Below, in pieces: positions 63,665 to 64,000 of a stretch of DNA of 64,000 nt (positions are counted from its first letter, which is position 1; each line of letters begins with the position of its first letter). Under the pieces are notes generated by a model. That model did not search any database, was not told where the DNA came from, and saw nothing but the letters and a program-made list of their open reading frames with translations. The position numbers and the translations under genes were made by a program. The DNA is from Zeaxanthinibacter sp. PT1 (lineage in GTDB: Bacteria > Bacteroidota > Bacteroidia > Flavobacteriales > Flavobacteriaceae): assembly GCF_028464225.1 (NCBI RefSeq), contig NZ_JAQPCN010000007.1, forward strand, positions 1 through 64,000. The letters are read 5' to 3'.

Positions 63665-64000
63665 ATGCAATACCTACCCAATATTATCTTTTTACTGGCC
63701 TTATTGGCCGGGATCGGTTTTTTTGCCCGGAATATCAATAAGCTTAGAAGGAATATAAATTTAGGTCGGCCGGCAGACCTGGTACATGCACCTGCTCAAA
63801 GACTTCAGAATATGCTGAAGATCGCTTTTGGCCAGTCCAAGATGGTAATTAGGCCGGTTGCAGGGTTAATGCATTTGATCGTATACATCGGTTTTATTAT
63901 TATTAACATTGAAGTTCTGGAGATTATCATCGATGGATTGTTCGGAACTCACAGGATATTTGCCCCTCTGGGAGCCGTCTATGATGTGTTGATCGCTTCA
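63665..64000 (+). CDS. Fe-S-binding oxidoreductase membrane subunit, 5' part
   Basis: Starts at the ATG 63665, 10 bp after mlaD, and runs off the window after 112 codons. It reads MQYLPNIIFLLALLAGIGFF, then KLRRNINLGRPADLVH and a second TM region with VAGLMHLIVYIGFIIINIEV and LGAVYDVLIAS. This matches the N-terminal transmembrane part of the large (Fe-S)-binding heterodisulfide-reductase-like proteins found next to mlaD in flavobacteria. The Cys-rich domains would lie outside the window. Confidence 0.7.
   Translation, partial: MQYLPNIIFLLALLAGIGFFARNINKLRRNINLGRPADLVHAPAQRLQNMLKIAFGQSKMVIRPVAGLMHLIVYIGFIIINIEVLEIIIDGLFGTHRIFAPLGAVYDVLIAS

Overview
The window looks like chromosomal DNA from a marine member of the Flavobacteriaceae (Bacteroidota). 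The reasons are a SusC/SusD pair, many TonB-linked and lipoprotein genes, promoter -7 boxes of the TAnnTTTG type, starts without Shine-Dalgarno sequences, lineage-typical small proteins (a TIGR03643-type protein and a Lacal_2735-type protein), a sodium/proton antiporter, and the gene order tsaD/tamB and ridA/lptD/amidase/mlaD. Genus is not resolved; a Robiginitalea/Muricauda-like relative is only a guess. I see no phage, insertion sequence, CRISPR array, rRNA or tRNA.

Layout. 1-680: gene-free, with direct repeats, a decayed 7-bp repeat array, a copy of a dispersed GC-rich inverted repeat, and a terminator. 706-9587: metal-efflux operon (TonB receptor with a CxxC plug, thioredoxin-like protein, His-rich small protein, RND pump fused to a TolC-like protein, lipoprotein adaptor). 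9588-10054: gene-free, with two identical 19-bp GC-rich repeats. 10055-14409 (minus): FUSC membrane protein, YceI, di-haem cytochrome. 14618-21060: GH2 glycosidase, small genes, PiT-like permease and NhaD. 21273-25432: Crp/Fnr regulator followed by a DJ-1/PfpI protein, Old Yellow Enzyme, OsmC and zinc alcohol dehydrogenase, which looks like a reactive-electrophile and peroxide detoxification set. 25574-31509: sugar MFS porter, flavin reductase, three small proteins, an esterase lipoprotein and a DUF255 lipoprotein. 31565-44367: carbohydrate locus (SusD, SusC, AraC regulator, GMC dehydrogenase with a ferredoxin-like Cys motif, Tat-type subunit 3, exported TIM-barrel isomerase, GH130-like propeller enzyme, VanX-like dipeptidase, Tat-type Gfo/Idh/MocA oxidoreductase). 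44433-64000: housekeeping and envelope genes (methyltransferase, AI-2E permease, DUF4159, RsmE, TfoX-like, TsaD, TamB, PfkA, GapA, BadF-type kinase, RidA, LptD, amidase, MlaD and the start of an Fe-S oxidoreductase).

How they fit together. SusCD would import an oligosaccharide. GH130, GH2, the GMC dehydrogenase with its Tat-borne partner, the periplasmic isomerase and the Gfo/Idh/MocA protein could process sugars outside the cytoplasm, and the MFS porter could import monosaccharides. The pfkA-gapA pair lies behind an 18-bp LacI-type palindrome. TamB, LptD, the amidase and MlaD form an envelope-biogenesis block.

The most unusual features are non-coding. At 57.65-58.48 kb there is a tandem array of a 274-bp unit (three copies), each unit containing heptamer repeats and starting with a GC-rich inverted repeat. 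Relatives of that inverted repeat also occur near 0.36 kb and probably near 9.7-9.9 kb. Several real genes appear to use TTG or GTG starts.
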